From JBCBTD01 sp039818825 (GTDB lineage Bacteria; Pseudomonadota; Alphaproteobacteria; Geminicoccales; Geminicoccaceae): a stretch of 64,000 bases of DNA. The notes below the pieces were generated by a model. It saw only the letters and a list, made by a program, of their open reading frames with translations. It was not told the DNA's origin and did no database searches. Every line of letters starts with the position of its first letter. Within the stretch, counting starts at the first letter, position 1. Positions 27,422 to 36,033 of the stretch are shown piece after piece. A program made the translations under genes and the position numbers. The stretch spans positions 1 to 64,000 of the forward strand of contig JBCBTD010000014.1 in the NCBI GenBank assembly GCA_039818825.1. Reading direction: 5' to 3'.

Positions 27422-28510
27422 ATGCGGTCGAACCATGCAAGGTCGAGTGACGTTCCTGTCGCGGACCGGCGTGAGCCAGGATCGGCCCGCCGACTTTTCC
27501 GCCTACTGTTGACGGCCGTTCTGCTGACTTGGTCAGTCGCCGCAACCGCCTTCGACAACGCCCCTGTCGATGTCGAGCGAGTGGCGATGATCGGTTTCAC
27601 CGTCTCCGATATGGATCGATCGGTGGCGTTCTATTCCGATGTCCTCGAATTCCAGAAAGTCGCCGATTTTCGGGTGAACGGACCGTCCTACGACCGTCTG
27701 CAAGGCGTGTTCGGCACCAACATGCGCATCGTCCACCTGCGGCTCGGGGAGCAGCTCATCGAGCTGACCCAATACGTTGCGCCACCGGGAGGCCGACCAA
27801 TCCCGGTTCCGTCGCGAAGCAACGACCTCTGGTTCGAGCACATGGCGATCGTCGTCGGCGACATGGAAAAGGCCTACGAAGCCCTCCAACGGCACCAAGT
27901 GCAGCAGATCTCGCCCGAACCCCAGACGATCCCGCCATCGAACGTTCCGGCCGCCGGCATCAAGGCGTTCAAGTTCCGGGACCCGGACAATCACGACCTG
28001 GAGCTCATCTGGTTTCCGCCGGGGAAAGGGGCAGAGCGCTGGCAGGAGCCCGGCGACCGCTTGTTCCTCGGCATCTCGCACACGGCGATCACCGTCCGCG
28101 ACACGGAGGCGAGCCTTGCCTTCTATCGCGACCTCCTCGGCATGAAGGTGACCGGCGGCAGCCTCAACACTGGCGTTACGCAAGAATATCTCGACAGCGT
28201 CTTTGGTGCTCGGGTCAAGGTCACGGCAGTGTCACCGCCGACCGCGCCTGCACATGTCGAGTTCCTCGAATACGAGGCGCCGCCGGGCGGTCGACCAATG
28301 CCCCTGGATACTGAGGCCAACGACCTTTGGCATTGGCAGACGTCGCTGGTGGTCGAGGACGTACAAGCCGCAGCCGAAACACTGCGCGCCGCCGGTGTCC
28401 GGTTCGTCTCGCCCGAGGTGGTTGCCGTGCCAGACCCGGAACTCGGCTTCTCCGAGGCGATCATGGTGTTGGATCCGGACGGCCACGCCATGCGACTGAT
28501 CGAGCGTTGA
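27422..28510 (+). CDS. Exported tandem VOC (glyoxalase/dioxygenase-like) protein
   Basis: 362 residues with an N-terminal signal-like segment (RLLLTAVLLTWSVAATA, cleavage probably near residue 42), then two vicinal-oxygen-chelate domains. The first starts RVAMIGFTVSDMDRSVAFYS and the second ISHTAITVRDTEASLAFYRD; each ends with a D-P-D/H-metal-ligand-like block (FRDPDNHDLELIW, VLDPDGHAMRLI). Two domains may pair to form one metal site, as in glyoxalase and ring-cleavage dioxygenases. Export to the periplasm is unusual for the family. The neighbours are DoxX genes and quinol oxidase genes; the substrate is unknown. Confidence 0.82.
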   Translation: MRSNHARSSDVPVADRREPGSARRLFRLLLTAVLLTWSVAATAFDNAPVDVERVAMIGFTVSDMDRSVAFYSDVLEFQKVADFRVNGPSYDRLQGVFGTNMRIVHLRLGEQLIELTQYVAPPGGRPIPVPSRSNDLWFEHMAIVVGDMEKAYEALQRHQVQQISPEPQTIPPSNVPAAGIKAFKFRDPDNHDLELIWFPPGKGAERWQEPGDRLFLGISHTAITVRDTEASLAFYRDLLGMKVTGGSLNTGVTQEYLDSVFGARVKVTAVSPPTAPAHVEFLEYEAPPGGRPMPLDTEANDLWHWQTSLVVEDVQAAAETLRAAGVRFVSPEVVAVPDPELGFSEAIMVLDPDGHAMRLIER

Positions 28511-28577
28511 GCAAGGTGGTGGGCCGCATTCGAGCCCCAGGACGGGCTCTCCTCACGCCAACGGAAGGATCATTTCC

Positions 28578-29009
28578 GTGACCATCGTCGACCGGAGCCT
28601 GCCCTTCATCGCCCGTTTTTGCCTCATCCTGCTGTTTCCGTTCAGCGCCCTGGACAAGATCATCGATTACGGCGGCGCCGTCGCGCAGGCTGACGCCTCG
28701 GGGTTGCCGGTACCAGGTTGGTTGCTGCTGTTTCTCGGCGGCAGCCTCGAAGTGTTCGGCTCGCTGGGCATTTTGTTCAACTACTATGCCCGCCCGCTGG
28801 CTCTGTTGTTTTGTTTTTATTGTGTGGCCACGGCGGTGCTGTTTCACGATTTCTGGACTTACCCCTTGGGCAGTGCTGAGTGGCAGGCGAATTTCTGGCC
28901 GTTTCTCAAGAACTTCGGGTTGGTGGGTGGATTTCTCTTCGTTGCCGCCAATGCAAAAATGGAACCGCTTGGCCGTGCCTTGACCTTGGCGCCTCGCCCA
29001 CCGTCATGA
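28578..29009 (+). CDS. DoxX-family membrane protein (copy 2)
   Basis: 143-residue DoxX-like protein with four predicted helices. The motif FPFSALDKIIDYGGAVAQAD matches the block FPFSAIDKIINW of copy 1 at 25601, and both have a histidine-aromatic block (FHDFWTYPLG here). The two genes are therefore paralogues that flank the MFS and VOC genes. The GTG start at 28578 has a weak Shine-Dalgarno (GGAAGGA). The cydA gene follows after 76 bp. Confidence 0.82.
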   Translation: MTIVDRSLPFIARFCLILLFPFSALDKIIDYGGAVAQADASGLPVPGWLLLFLGGSLEVFGSLGILFNYYARPLALLFCFYCVATAVLFHDFWTYPLGSAEWQANFWPFLKNFGLVGGFLFVAANAKMEPLGRALTLAPRPPS

Positions 29010-29085
29010 GCGTGTATCGCGCCGTCCACGCCGCAATGATTCGAAAACGAGATCGCCATGCGCGGTTGATTAGGGAGGACGCGTA

Positions 29086-30495
29086 GTGGATCTCGACCCG
29101 GTACTCTTGTCGCGGATACAGTTCGCATTCGTCATCACGTTTCACATCATATTTCCAGCTTTCACCATCGGACTGGCGGCGTGGCTCGCGGTAATCGAGG
29201 GCATGTCGCTGGCAACGGGCAAGGCCATCTATCGGCGGGTCTTCGACTTCTGGCTCAAGGTGTTTGCGGTCTCGTTCGGCATGGGAGTCGTCTCCGGCAT
29301 CGTCATGGCGTTCCAGTTCGGCACCAACTGGAGTGTCCTCGCCGAACGCACCGGGTCGATCCAAGGACCCCTGCTCGGCTACGAGGCGTTCACCGCGTTT
29401 CTTCTGGAGGCGACGTTCTTCGGCGTCGTCATGTTCGGGCGCAACCGGGTACCGCCGTGGTTCTACCTGCTGTCCTGTTGCATGGTCGCTCTCGGAACGA
29501 CGGCGTCGTCCTTTTGGATTCTGGCCAACAACAGCTGGATGCAGGTTCCCGTCGGCTACGAGATCGTCGACGGTGAGATCATCCCGAGCGACTGGCTGGA
29601 GATCATCGGCGGATACGTCTTCCACATCCGCTGGCTGCACATGTTGCTGGCGGCTTATCTGACGACGGCGATGTGCGTGGCCGCGACCGGCGCCTGGTAT
29701 CACCTGCGCCAGGTCCACTTGGCCGAAGGCCGCGTGATGCTGCACTGGGGCTTGGCGCTGGGGGCACTGCTGATTCCGTTCCAACTCTTCGTCGGGCATC
29801 TCAACGGCGAGTACACGGAAGCGCACCAGCCTTCCAAGTTCACCGCCATCGAAGGGCGGTGGCAAACCGAACGACCTGCCCGCCTGATCCTCTTCGCGTG
29901 GCCGGACACGGAGAACGAACGCAATCATTTCGAGATCGCCATACCCGTGATCGGAAGCTTCGTCGACGACGGCAACTTCACCTCGGAAGAGCCCGGAATC
30001 GTCACGATCCCGAAGGACGAGCGCCCGCCCTTCTTGGTGCCGTTTTTCGGGTTCCGGATCATGGTCGCGATGGGGCTCGTGATGCTGGCGATCAGCTGGG
30101 GCGGCATCCTGCTGCGGCTGTCGGGTCGGCTGGAGACGTCACGCCGGTTTCTGTGGTGTACGTTCCTGTCGTTTCCTTCCGGCTTCATCGCCGTCGTTTC
30201 CGGGTGGTACGTTGCGGAGGTCGGCCGGCAGCCGTGGGTCGTCTATGGGTTGCTCAGGACGACTGACGCCCACACCCCGTCATTGACCGCGGCAGACGTG
30301 CTGACCTCGCTGATCGGCTATGTCTTCGTCTACACGATCGTTTTTTCTTTCGGCCTCTACTATCTCTATAGGCTGCTTCGCGACGGACCGACCGAGCCGG
30401 GCGCCGACATCTACGGGGCCACCGGCAAGCGCCCGCTGGCCGCCGCGGGCTCGGCGGAGACTGCTACCGGAAGCTTGCCGCGAGCGAAGGAGTAG
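29086..30495 (+). CDS. cydA: Cytochrome bd-type quinol oxidase subunit I (cyanide-insensitive type)
   Basis: 469-residue CydA/CioA. The quinol oxidase reduces O2 to water at high affinity or under cyanide. The GTG start at 29086 gives VDLDPVLLSRIQFAFVITFH with the first heme-ligand His in HIIFPAFTIG; the conserved region MGVVSGIVMAFQFGTNW, the proton-path glutamate in EAFTAFLLEATFFG and the later GYVFHIRWLHMLL block are present. The Q-loop is short, which marks the CIO subtype. The neighbour cydB starts 4 bp downstream. A small CydX was not found. Confidence 0.93.
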   Translation: MDLDPVLLSRIQFAFVITFHIIFPAFTIGLAAWLAVIEGMSLATGKAIYRRVFDFWLKVFAVSFGMGVVSGIVMAFQFGTNWSVLAERTGSIQGPLLGYEAFTAFLLEATFFGVVMFGRNRVPPWFYLLSCCMVALGTTASSFWILANNSWMQVPVGYEIVDGEIIPSDWLEIIGGYVFHIRWLHMLLAAYLTTAMCVAATGAWYHLRQVHLAEGRVMLHWGLALGALLIPFQLFVGHLNGEYTEAHQPSKFTAIEGRWQTERPARLILFAWPDTENERNHFEIAIPVIGSFVDDGNFTSEEPGIVTIPKDERPPFLVPFFGFRIMVAMGLVMLAISWGGILLRLSGRLETSRRFLWCTFLSFPSGFIAVVSGWYVAEVGRQPWVVYGLLRTTDAHTPSLTAADVLTSLIGYVFVYTIVFSFGLYYLYRLLRDGPTEPGADIYGATGKRPLAAAGSAETATGSLPRAKE

Positions 30496-30499
30496 GTCG

Positions 30500-31504
30500 A
30501 TGGACGCGTCGTGGTTGGCAAACTACTGGGCCGTACTCATCGCCTTCTCGATCTTGGTCTACGTCCTCCTCGATGGTTTTGATCTTGGTGTCGGCATCTT
30601 GTTCGGCACCACGAGCGACGAGGCCTTTCGCGGCCGCATGATGTCGGCGATCGCGCCCGTCTGGGACGGCAACGAGACGTGGCTGATCCTCGTCGGCGCC
30701 AGCCTGTTCGGCGCCTTCCCGATGATCTATGCGATCTTTCTGCCGGCCTTTTACCTGCCGGTCGCGCTGTTGCTGTTCGCGCTGATCTTTCGGGGTGTCG
30801 CGTTCGAGTTCCGCTACCGAACCGAACGAATGCGGTGGCTGTGGGACTGGGGGTTCTTTCTCGGCTCCGTGGTCGCCGCCTTCGTTCAAGGTGCTGCGAT
30901 CGGCACGATGGTTCAGGAGCTCCCGGTCGTGGACGGCCAGTACGCCGGGGGTTCCTACGAGTGGGTCAACGCCTTTTCGATCCTCTGCGGCGTCGGTTTG
31001 GTCTTCGGCTATGCCTTGCTCGGCGCGTCCTGGTTGATCCTCAAGACCACGGGGAGCCTGCGGGACTGGGCCTACGAACGGGTCGGTTGGCTGCTGATCG
31101 GCGTGGCGGCGTTCCTGGTCATCGCCTTCGTCTTTGCGCTCTTCGAACACTTGCGGGTGATGGACCGCTGGTTGGAGAGCCCCTGGTTGGCGGTGTTTCC
31201 CACGATCGGCGCCGTCGCTGCGTTCGTTCTCTATCGCGGTTGGCGGCACCGAAGCTCGGACCGGCTGCCCTATGCCATGAGCGCGATCATTTTCATCGCC
31301 GCCTTCCTGACCTTGGCGGGGAGTTTCTGGCCGTACATGATTCCGTTCTCGGTGACGATCCAAGATGCCGCCGCACCGCAACAGTCACTGTCGTTCATGT
31401 TCTACGGCGCCGGCATCGTCGTCTTCCCCGTCGTGGTGATCTACACCATCGTCGTTTACTGGGTCTTCCGCGGCAAGGTGCGAGAGCATCCCGACTATTC
31501 GTGA
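30500..31504 (+). CDS. cydB: Cytochrome bd-type quinol oxidase subunit II
   Basis: 334-residue CydB/CioB. It starts at the ATG at 30500 (MDASWLANYWAVLIAF), immediately after cydA. Family features are LLDGFDLGVGILFG in the first helix, PVWDGNETWLILVGA, and about eight further hydrophobic segments. The position 4 bp after cydA means cotranslation. GH15 follows after 51 bp on the same strand. Confidence 0.93.
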   Translation: MDASWLANYWAVLIAFSILVYVLLDGFDLGVGILFGTTSDEAFRGRMMSAIAPVWDGNETWLILVGASLFGAFPMIYAIFLPAFYLPVALLLFALIFRGVAFEFRYRTERMRWLWDWGFFLGSVVAAFVQGAAIGTMVQELPVVDGQYAGGSYEWVNAFSILCGVGLVFGYALLGASWLILKTTGSLRDWAYERVGWLLIGVAAFLVIAFVFALFEHLRVMDRWLESPWLAVFPTIGAVAAFVLYRGWRHRSSDRLPYAMSAIIFIAAFLTLAGSFWPYMIPFSVTIQDAAAPQQSLSFMFYGAGIVVFPVVVIYTIVVYWVFRGKVREHPDYS

Positions 31505-31555
31505 TTCCGGGCAACGCGACGGCACCGGGCGCAGACATCAGGAGGTGCAACCAGC

Positions 31556-33397
31556 ATGGCCTACCAATCGATCAGCAACTACGGGATCATCGGCGACATG
31601 CGCAGCGCTGCGCTGGTGAGCATCAACGGCTCGATCGATTGGCTGTGCATGCCTCGATTCGACTCGCCCAGCGTGTTCGCGGCGATCCTCGACGATACCA
31701 AAGGCGGCTGTTTCCAGATCTGTCCGGCCGACATCCCGGCTAGCAGGTTCAAGCAGTTCTACTGGCCGGACACCAATGTTCTCGTCACTCGATTTCTCCA
31801 GGAGGCGGCCGCGGCGGAGCTCGTCGACTTCATGCCGGTAGGTGATGACTCCGGTTTCGACTCATCTCGCCGCCAGATCATCCGCCGCATCACCGCCGTC
31901 CGCGGCCAGATGAAGTTGCGCATGGAATGCCGACCAGCGTTCGACTATGCACGGGAACATCACAAGGTCGTCCTGATCGATGGCGGTGCCGAGTTCAGGT
32001 CTCCGACCGCTGGGGTGGGTCTCGCCACCTCGGTACCCCTTCACGTCGAGAACGGCGCAGCCGTAGCCGAGTTCACCCTCGAGGAGGGGGAACGGGCGAC
32101 GTTCGTGCTTCGCGAACTGGCCGAGAGCGACGCACGCGGAGCCGTGCTGTCGGAGTCCGACACCGAGGCGGCATTTCGCGCAACGGTGACCCACTGGCGC
32201 TCGTGGTTGTCGCAAAGCACGTACAAAGGACGCTGGCGGGAGATGGTCGACCGCTCCGCCCTGGCGCTCAAGCTGCTCACCTACGAGCCGACCGGGGCGA
32301 TCGTCGCGGCGCCGACCTGCAGTCTACCCGAGGGTATCGGCGGCGAACGCAATTGGGACTACCGATACACTTGGCTACGAGATTCCGCGTTCACGGTGTT
32401 CTCGCTGCTACGTCTTGGCTTCACCAAAGAAGCCGACGCGTTCGTGAAGTTCATTGACGGTGTGTGCACGCAACCGAACCCCGACGGTTCCTTGCAGATC
32501 ATGTACGGAATCGACGGCCGCAAGGATCTGTCGGAGCAGGTCCTCGAGCATCTCGACGGCTACATGGGATCGCGGCCCGTCCGCATCGGCAACGGCGCCT
32601 ACAATCAACTCCAGTTGGACATCTACGGCGAATTTCTCGACGCGGTGTATCTGTTCAACAAACACGCGCACCCGATCGGCCACGAATCCTGGCAAGCCAT
32701 CAGCCGTTTGGTGGACTGGGTCTGCGACAACTGGCGGAACAAGGACGAAGGCATTTGGGAGGTTCGTGGCGGCCCGCAGGAGTTCGTCTATTCGAAGCTG
32801 ATGTGCTGGGTGGCGCTCGACCGGGCTCTGAGAATTGCGGACAAGCGCTCGTTTCCGGCCAACCGATCCCGTTGGATCGAGGTACGCGACACGATCTATC
32901 GGGAGATCATGGAGAAGGGGTGGAACGAAGAGCTTGGGGCCTTCGTCCAACACTACGGCGGCGATACCCTCGATGCGGCGAACCTGATGCTGGTTCTCAC
33001 CTACTTTCTGTCACCCACCGACCCGAGAACGATCCGCTCACTCGAGGCGATCCTGCGCTCTCCGGAGAAGGGCGGGCTCGTCTCCAACAGCCTCGTCTAT
33101 CGCTACAATGTCGAGAAGACCGTCGATGGCCTCCGCGGAGAAGAAGGAACCTTCAACATCTGCACATTCTGGCTCGTCGATGCGCTTGCCCACGTCGGCC
33201 GCTTCGATCAACCAAAGCTGGAAGAGGCGCGCTTGATGTTCGAGCGAATGCTCGGCTTTGCCAATCATCTCGGCCTCTATGCCGAGGAGACGGGCCCGAG
33301 TGGCGAAGGGCTCGGCAATTTCCCGCAAGCCTTCACTCATCTGGCGCTGATCAGTGCCGCGATGAACCTCGATCGCGCTCTTGGCGGGTCCACTTGA
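31556..33397 (+). CDS. Glycoside hydrolase family 15 (glucoamylase/trehalase-like)
   Basis: 613-residue GH15 protein. It begins YQSISNYGIIGDMRSAALVS followed by GSIDWLCMPRFDSPSVFA, the usual bacterial GH15 N-terminal domain; the (alpha/alpha)6 catalytic part has YRYTWLRDSAFTVFSLLR and an acidic residue near EEGTFNICTFWLVDALA. Members hydrolyse alpha-1,4 or alpha,alpha-1,1 glucosides such as trehalose. It has no signal peptide, so it acts on internal glucoside. It ends the + strand run from DoxX copy 1. Substrate choice (trehalose or maltodextrin) is open. Confidence 0.88.
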   Translation: MAYQSISNYGIIGDMRSAALVSINGSIDWLCMPRFDSPSVFAAILDDTKGGCFQICPADIPASRFKQFYWPDTNVLVTRFLQEAAAAELVDFMPVGDDSGFDSSRRQIIRRITAVRGQMKLRMECRPAFDYAREHHKVVLIDGGAEFRSPTAGVGLATSVPLHVENGAAVAEFTLEEGERATFVLRELAESDARGAVLSESDTEAAFRATVTHWRSWLSQSTYKGRWREMVDRSALALKLLTYEPTGAIVAAPTCSLPEGIGGERNWDYRYTWLRDSAFTVFSLLRLGFTKEADAFVKFIDGVCTQPNPDGSLQIMYGIDGRKDLSEQVLEHLDGYMGSRPVRIGNGAYNQLQLDIYGEFLDAVYLFNKHAHPIGHESWQAISRLVDWVCDNWRNKDEGIWEVRGGPQEFVYSKLMCWVALDRALRIADKRSFPANRSRWIEVRDTIYREIMEKGWNEELGAFVQHYGGDTLDAANLMLVLTYFLSPTDPRTIRSLEAILRSPEKGGLVSNSLVYRYNVEKTVDGLRGEEGTFNICTFWLVDALAHVGRFDQPKLEEARLMFERMLGFANHLGLYAEETGPSGEGLGNFPQAFTHLALISAAMNLDRALGGST

Positions 33398-33758
33398 CAG
33401 GCCGACTTGGGCGACGACACAGAGGTTGATCGATCGGAAGTTCACTCCCAATTCTGATCTTCATCCCATCGCTCTGAGCGTCCAACCTTTGCTTGCACGA
33501 CGGAATCGGCATCGACTTTCCAAGATGGCTGCAAGCCTTCGATGTGATTGGGCTCGTCTTTGGGAGGTTCGGCGCCAGCCGATTGAGTGCGAACGTTTCC
33601 CAGTAGACGCTTGATTGGTGGATCCGCGGTTCGAGGCCGTGCGCGCCCACCGACCCGTTCGACGGCTCAGTGGTAGCCTGACCGACGTTCTCGGCTCCTG
33701 CTCGGCGGGAGAGGCTCGATGTCTGGCGTGGCGGGGGTCGAGCTCGGTCCCCCAACGC
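33398..33758. other. Convergent intergenic region, no gene seen
   Basis: 361 bases between the GH15 gene and the end of the convergent mannonate dehydratase gene. The GC content is a little lower than around it. Neither strand has a frame with recognisable protein features, and I see no tRNA, repeat or clear terminator. Confidence 0.5.
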
Positions 33759-34967
33759 TCAGCTACTGCTCGAGGCTTCCAACGTGCGCATGACGCCCCG
33801 GAGTTCCGCGAGGCCCTTGAGCCGCCCGACGGCCGGGTAGCCTGGTTGTGCGCCGCGGCGCACGTCGTCGAGGATGTCCTGGCCGTGGTCGGGCCGCATG
33901 GGGATGGAACTGTCGGCGCGTCCTTCGGCGCGGCGACGGTGTTCCTCCTGCATGAGCGCTTTGACGACGGCGATCATGTCGGTGTCGCCCTCCAGATGCT
34001 CGTCTTCGAAGAACGAGCAAGGCGTCCCACACGCCTCGCGACGAACGTTCCTCAGATGCACGAAGTGGATGCGCGGCCCGAGACGATGGGCCATCGCCGG
34101 CAGATCGTTGTCTGGGCGTGCGCCGAGCGAGCCCGTGCAAAAGGTGACGCCGTTCGCCCTTCTGTCGACGGCATCGAGGATGGCCTCGTAGTCGGCGGCC
34201 GTCGACATCACCCGCGGCAGACCCAGAAGTGGCCACGGCGGATCGTCCGGATGGCAACAGAGCCTGGGGCCCAACCGTTCGGCCGTGGGCACGACCTCAC
34301 TCAAGAAGTCGACGAAGTGCTGACGCAGGCGATCGCCGCCGATGCCCGCATAGGCCGCGAGTTGCGTCTTCAGGTCCCCCACCGACCAGCTTTCAGCCGC
34401 ACCCGGAAGCCCAGCGGTCACGTTCCGCGCGAGACGGCTCCGCGCCGCGTCATCCATTCGCTGGAAGCGATCCTGTGCGGCGGCGACCACGTCGGCCGGG
34501 AAGTCGGCCGCAGCGCCACCACGCTCGAGGATGTGGATGTCGAAAACGGCGAAGTCCTCGAGATCGAAGCGCATCGCCGTGCCACCGTGGTCGACCGCGT
34601 AGGCGAGATCGGTGCGAGTCCAGTCGAGCACCGGCATGAAGTTGTAACAGACTACTTGGATGCCGGCGCCGGCCAGATGCTCGAGACTCTGGCGCCAGTT
34701 CGCCAGATGCGCACGCCATGCGCCGGTCTGGGTCTTGATCGCTTCCGAGACCGGGAGGCTTTCGACCACCTCCCAGGCAAGACCGGTCGGGTGGCCGTCC
34801 GGCGCTCGGGCAACTTCTCGTTGGCGCTCGGCGATGGCTGCCGGCGTCCACAAAGCGCCGGTGGGCACGTGATGGAGCGCTGTGACGATGCCCTCGGCCC
34901 CCGCTTGGCGGGCATCGCCGAGCGTGACTTTGTCGAGCGGACCGAACCAGCGCCACGTCTGCCGCAT
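33759..34967 (-). CDS. uxuA: Mannonate dehydratase
   Basis: 402-residue UxuA, which converts D-mannonate to 2-keto-3-deoxy-D-gluconate. The opening RQTWRWFGPLDKVTLGDARQ, the central VVCYNFMPVLDWTRTDLAY and the metal-binding block CCHPDDPPWPLLGLPRVMS are diagnostic; a later HFVHLRNVRRE also fits. It starts 11 bp after the stop of the alcohol dehydrogenase gene on the same strand and is the last gene of the TRAP operon. Fructuronate reductase, which makes its substrate, is encoded divergently at 39186. Confidence 0.95.
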   Translation of the reverse strand: MRQTWRWFGPLDKVTLGDARQAGAEGIVTALHHVPTGALWTPAAIAERQREVARAPDGHPTGLAWEVVESLPVSEAIKTQTGAWRAHLANWRQSLEHLAGAGIQVVCYNFMPVLDWTRTDLAYAVDHGGTAMRFDLEDFAVFDIHILERGGAAADFPADVVAAAQDRFQRMDDAARSRLARNVTAGLPGAAESWSVGDLKTQLAAYAGIGGDRLRQHFVDFLSEVVPTAERLGPRLCCHPDDPPWPLLGLPRVMSTAADYEAILDAVDRRANGVTFCTGSLGARPDNDLPAMAHRLGPRIHFVHLRNVRREACGTPCSFFEDEHLEGDTDMIAVVKALMQEEHRRRAEGRADSSIPMRPDHGQDILDDVRRGAQPGYPAVGRLKGLAELRGVMRTLEASSSS

Positions 34968-34978
34968 CGCGCGTCTCC

Positions 34979-36019
34979 TCAGTCGAAGGTGAGCTGGACT
35001 TTCATCGCACGCGCGCGGTCGGCAGCCACTTCGAACGCTTCGAGCGCGTGCTCCAGCTCGAACGTCTGGGAGATGAGCGGGCCGACCTCGATCCGGCGCT
35101 CGCGGATGAGCCTCGCGGCCAACGGATACTCGGAGTGGAAGCGCTGGGTGCCGCGGTAGACGATTTCTTTCGAGACCAGCAAGTTCAGCGGAACCGCCGT
35201 ATCACCGCCGACGCCGACCTGCACGAACGTTCCCCGCGGGCGGACGACATCGAAGCCCGCCTCGATCGCGGCCGGCGCGGACGAGCACTCGAACGCCACG
35301 TCGAACGCCCCTTTGTCGGCCGCGTATCGGTCGAGCGCTGCGGCATCGGCGGCCATGTTCGCGGTTTCGTGCGCGCCGAGGGCGGCGCTGGTGCGCAAAG
35401 GCGCGTCTTGGACGTCGGTGACCACGATGTACCCGGCACCGGCGAAGCGCAGCACCGCCACCATCAGCGCCCCGATCGGTCCGCTACCGGTGACGAGCAC
35501 GATCCGTCCAGCGACGTCGCCGGCGTTCCGGAGCGCGTGCAGACAGACGGCTAGGGGCTCAGCGCAGGCCGCCTCGCCCAGCGAGACCGCCGCACCAACC
35601 GGCTCGCACTGCACGGCCGGTGCGACGATCCGGTCGCGGAACGCGCCCTGGCTGTGCGGCAGGCGCATGGCGCTGCCGTAGAACCACATGTCGAGACAGT
35701 GCTGCTGCAACCCGTCGAGGCAATAGCGGCAGCGGTTGCAGGGCCGGCTCGGGTTGAGCGCCACCCGATCCCCGACGCCAAGACCGTCGACACCAGCGCC
35801 CAGCGCCTCGACGGTCCCGGCCACCTCGTGGCCCAAGATGATGGGTTCGCGCACGCGGATCGGTCCGAAACCGCCATCGTGAAAGTAGTGAAGATCAGAG
35901 CCGCAGATCCCCCCGGCGCCGACGCGGACCAGAACCTCTCCCGCGCCGGGCTCAGCGAGCGGCGCCTCTTCGATGCGAAGGTCGTGAGCGGCGTGGAGAA
36001 CACAGGCGCGCGTGGTCAT
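34979..36019 (-). CDS. Zinc alcohol dehydrogenase, L-idonate/L-gulonate 5-dehydrogenase-like
   Basis: 346-residue zinc-dependent medium-chain dehydrogenase. I chose the ATG at 36019 (MTTRACVLHAAHDLRIEEAP); the frame runs upstream through the TRAP gene but that part is not protein-like. It has GICGSDLHYFHDG with catalytic zinc ligands, GHEVAGTV, the structural zinc cysteines in CNRCRYCLDGLQQHC and the Rossmann motif VTGSGPIGALMV. L-idonate 5-dehydrogenase-like members (IdnD, RspB type) oxidise L-idonate or L-gulonate. With fructuronate reductase and mannonate dehydratase in the locus, L-gulonate to fructuronate is the more coherent reaction; this is inference. Confidence 0.85.
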   Translation of the reverse strand: MTTRACVLHAAHDLRIEEAPLAEPGAGEVLVRVGAGGICGSDLHYFHDGGFGPIRVREPIILGHEVAGTVEALGAGVDGLGVGDRVALNPSRPCNRCRYCLDGLQQHCLDMWFYGSAMRLPHSQGAFRDRIVAPAVQCEPVGAAVSLGEAACAEPLAVCLHALRNAGDVAGRIVLVTGSGPIGALMVAVLRFAGAGYIVVTDVQDAPLRTSAALGAHETANMAADAAALDRYAADKGAFDVAFECSSAPAAIEAGFDVVRPRGTFVQVGVGGDTAVPLNLLVSKEIVYRGTQRFHSEYPLAARLIRERRIEVGPLISQTFELEHALEAFEVAADRARAMKVQLTFD

Positions 36020-36033
36020 GGATTTCGTTTCCG

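Noticed and set aside
33620..33670. Possible tRNA T-arm (GGTTCGAGGCC) near the GH15-uxuA gap
   Set aside because: No matching acceptor, D or anticodon arms could be folded around it.
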